The notes under the pieces were generated by a model. It made no database searches and had not been told where the DNA came from. It was given only the letters and a program-made list of their open reading frames with translations. Below, one piece after another: positions 63,374 to 64,000 of a DNA stretch of 64,000 nt. The number at the start of each line of letters is the position of its first letter. The stretch's first letter is position 1. The translations under genes were made by a program, and so were the position numbers. Location: NCBI GenBank assembly GCA_026874595.1, contig CM049322.1:38036840-38100839 (forward strand), given 5' to 3'. Source of the stretch: Sipunculus nudus. Lineage: Eukaryota > Annelida > Sipuncula > Golfingiida > Sipunculidae.

Positions 63374-64000
63374 CTCGTTTCACGAGAAACGGTGCGAGAT
63401 ATGACGAGACTTGCGATTGAACGGCCTAGAACTAGAGGGATGCTGTCTAACGACAAAAACCAGACCTTTCTATCGCAAATATCAACAGAGATAGAAGCTG
63501 GAAAACTCCGAATTTTCAGATTGTCAAGTTTTACCCCAAAATTTGGTAACCATGGTAACGGCAGCACAAAGCAACATGTGCGAAGGGATAAGCCAATGTT
63601 CCTTGTTTCAAATACGACCAAAAAAATGGTGTCACGTTTAATATTTTTTGAGATATTGCAGAAAAATGATATGTTACAGTGTTTCAGGTACCACGCCCCC
63701 TGGTGGCTATTTCCAAAAAATGAAAAACTGATTTCGAGATATTTATAAATAACACAAAATATATCAATTTCAAAGCCATTGTTAAAAAAATGCAACCTGT
63801 AGGTCATATTTAATGAAATCTCGAAGACTCTCGTTTGACGAGAAAGGGTGCGAGATTTTGCAAGATTTTTGATTGGATCACCGAGAACTCACCAAGGGCT
63901 ACAAGAAGCAAAAAAATTGACCTCTCCAGCATAAAAACTGACAGAGTTAGAAGCTGAAAACTGCATATTTTCAAAATTCAAAAGTTTTACCCCAAAAATA
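63374..64000 (+). repeat. Higher-order satellite, copy 3, cut by window end
   Basis: First 627 bp of the unit. The array continues beyond the window. Confidence 0.9.

Overview
This window is non-coding, repeat-rich DNA from an animal nuclear genome. It is AT-rich, full of long (TA)n, (GA)n, (CA)n and (TCTG)n microsatellites, and carries tRNA-derived SINEs, hAT-like miniature transposons and two kinds of satellite. I found no credible protein-coding gene on either strand. Every long open frame lies in a microsatellite, in a satellite, or in a repeated segment whose copies show no sign of protein constraint. The SINE bodies (tRNA head followed by a ggttttttcacc...ccagtttcccc stretch) and the TGACCTTGACC...TTGACC phrase with its cagacaaacagacagac tail resemble repeats I associate with marine invertebrates, mainly molluscs and other lophotrochozoans. 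That assignment is from memory and of low confidence.

Layout. 1-7900 is ordinary AT-rich intergenic sequence. It holds one SINE candidate, microsatellites, a TCGCGA foldback, and three diverged dispersed relatives of pieces of the array that follows. 7901-59132 is a macrosatellite, a head-to-tail tandem array of a roughly 8.9 kb unit in about 5.7 copies. They are called C1-C6 here and start at 7901, 16201, 26543, 35578, 44514 and 53453. About 27 kb (31.11-58.01 kb) consists of three nearly identical units and is a recent amplification. C1, C2 and the left part of C3 are older and more diverged. 59133-59270 is a short transition. 59270-60384 is a satellite of about 148-149 bp monomers, and 60385-64000 is a related higher-order satellite with a period of about 1496 bp that runs off the window end.

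The macrosatellite unit is assembled largely from mobile elements. In order they are: a hAT-like MITE with 8-bp target duplications (alpha); a plus-strand tRNA-SINE; a minus-strand tRNA-SINE; a second MITE of the same family (alpha-prime, absent from C1, which preserves the empty site); a GC-rich pair of hairpins; a fragment of a dispersed element with a (CA)n tract; a miniature LTR-like element; a poly-C tract; (TA)n blocks around a conserved spacer of about 50 bp; a polypurine tract of 240-320 bp; and a CTCF-like site. C2 also carries a private nested insertion four levels deep.

The most interesting object is the LTR-like element. It has two direct repeats, typically exactly 156 bp, with TGTTACG...CGTAACA (or CGTAGCA) ends, around a 119-bp core with a purine tract next to the 3' repeat and a TGG-initiated site 3 nt after the 5' repeat. 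That is the layout of a TRIM. Each 156-bp repeat contains a tRNA-like A box and B box, so it looks like a TRIM whose terminal repeat carries a tRNA-type RNA polymerase III promoter. The only well-known parallel I can name is the plant Cassandra family, which carries 5S RNA sequence in its LTRs. A lone 156-bp repeat elsewhere in the window supports the 156-bp boundary. The recent 8.94-kb amplification has its breakpoint interval about 100 bp upstream of this element.
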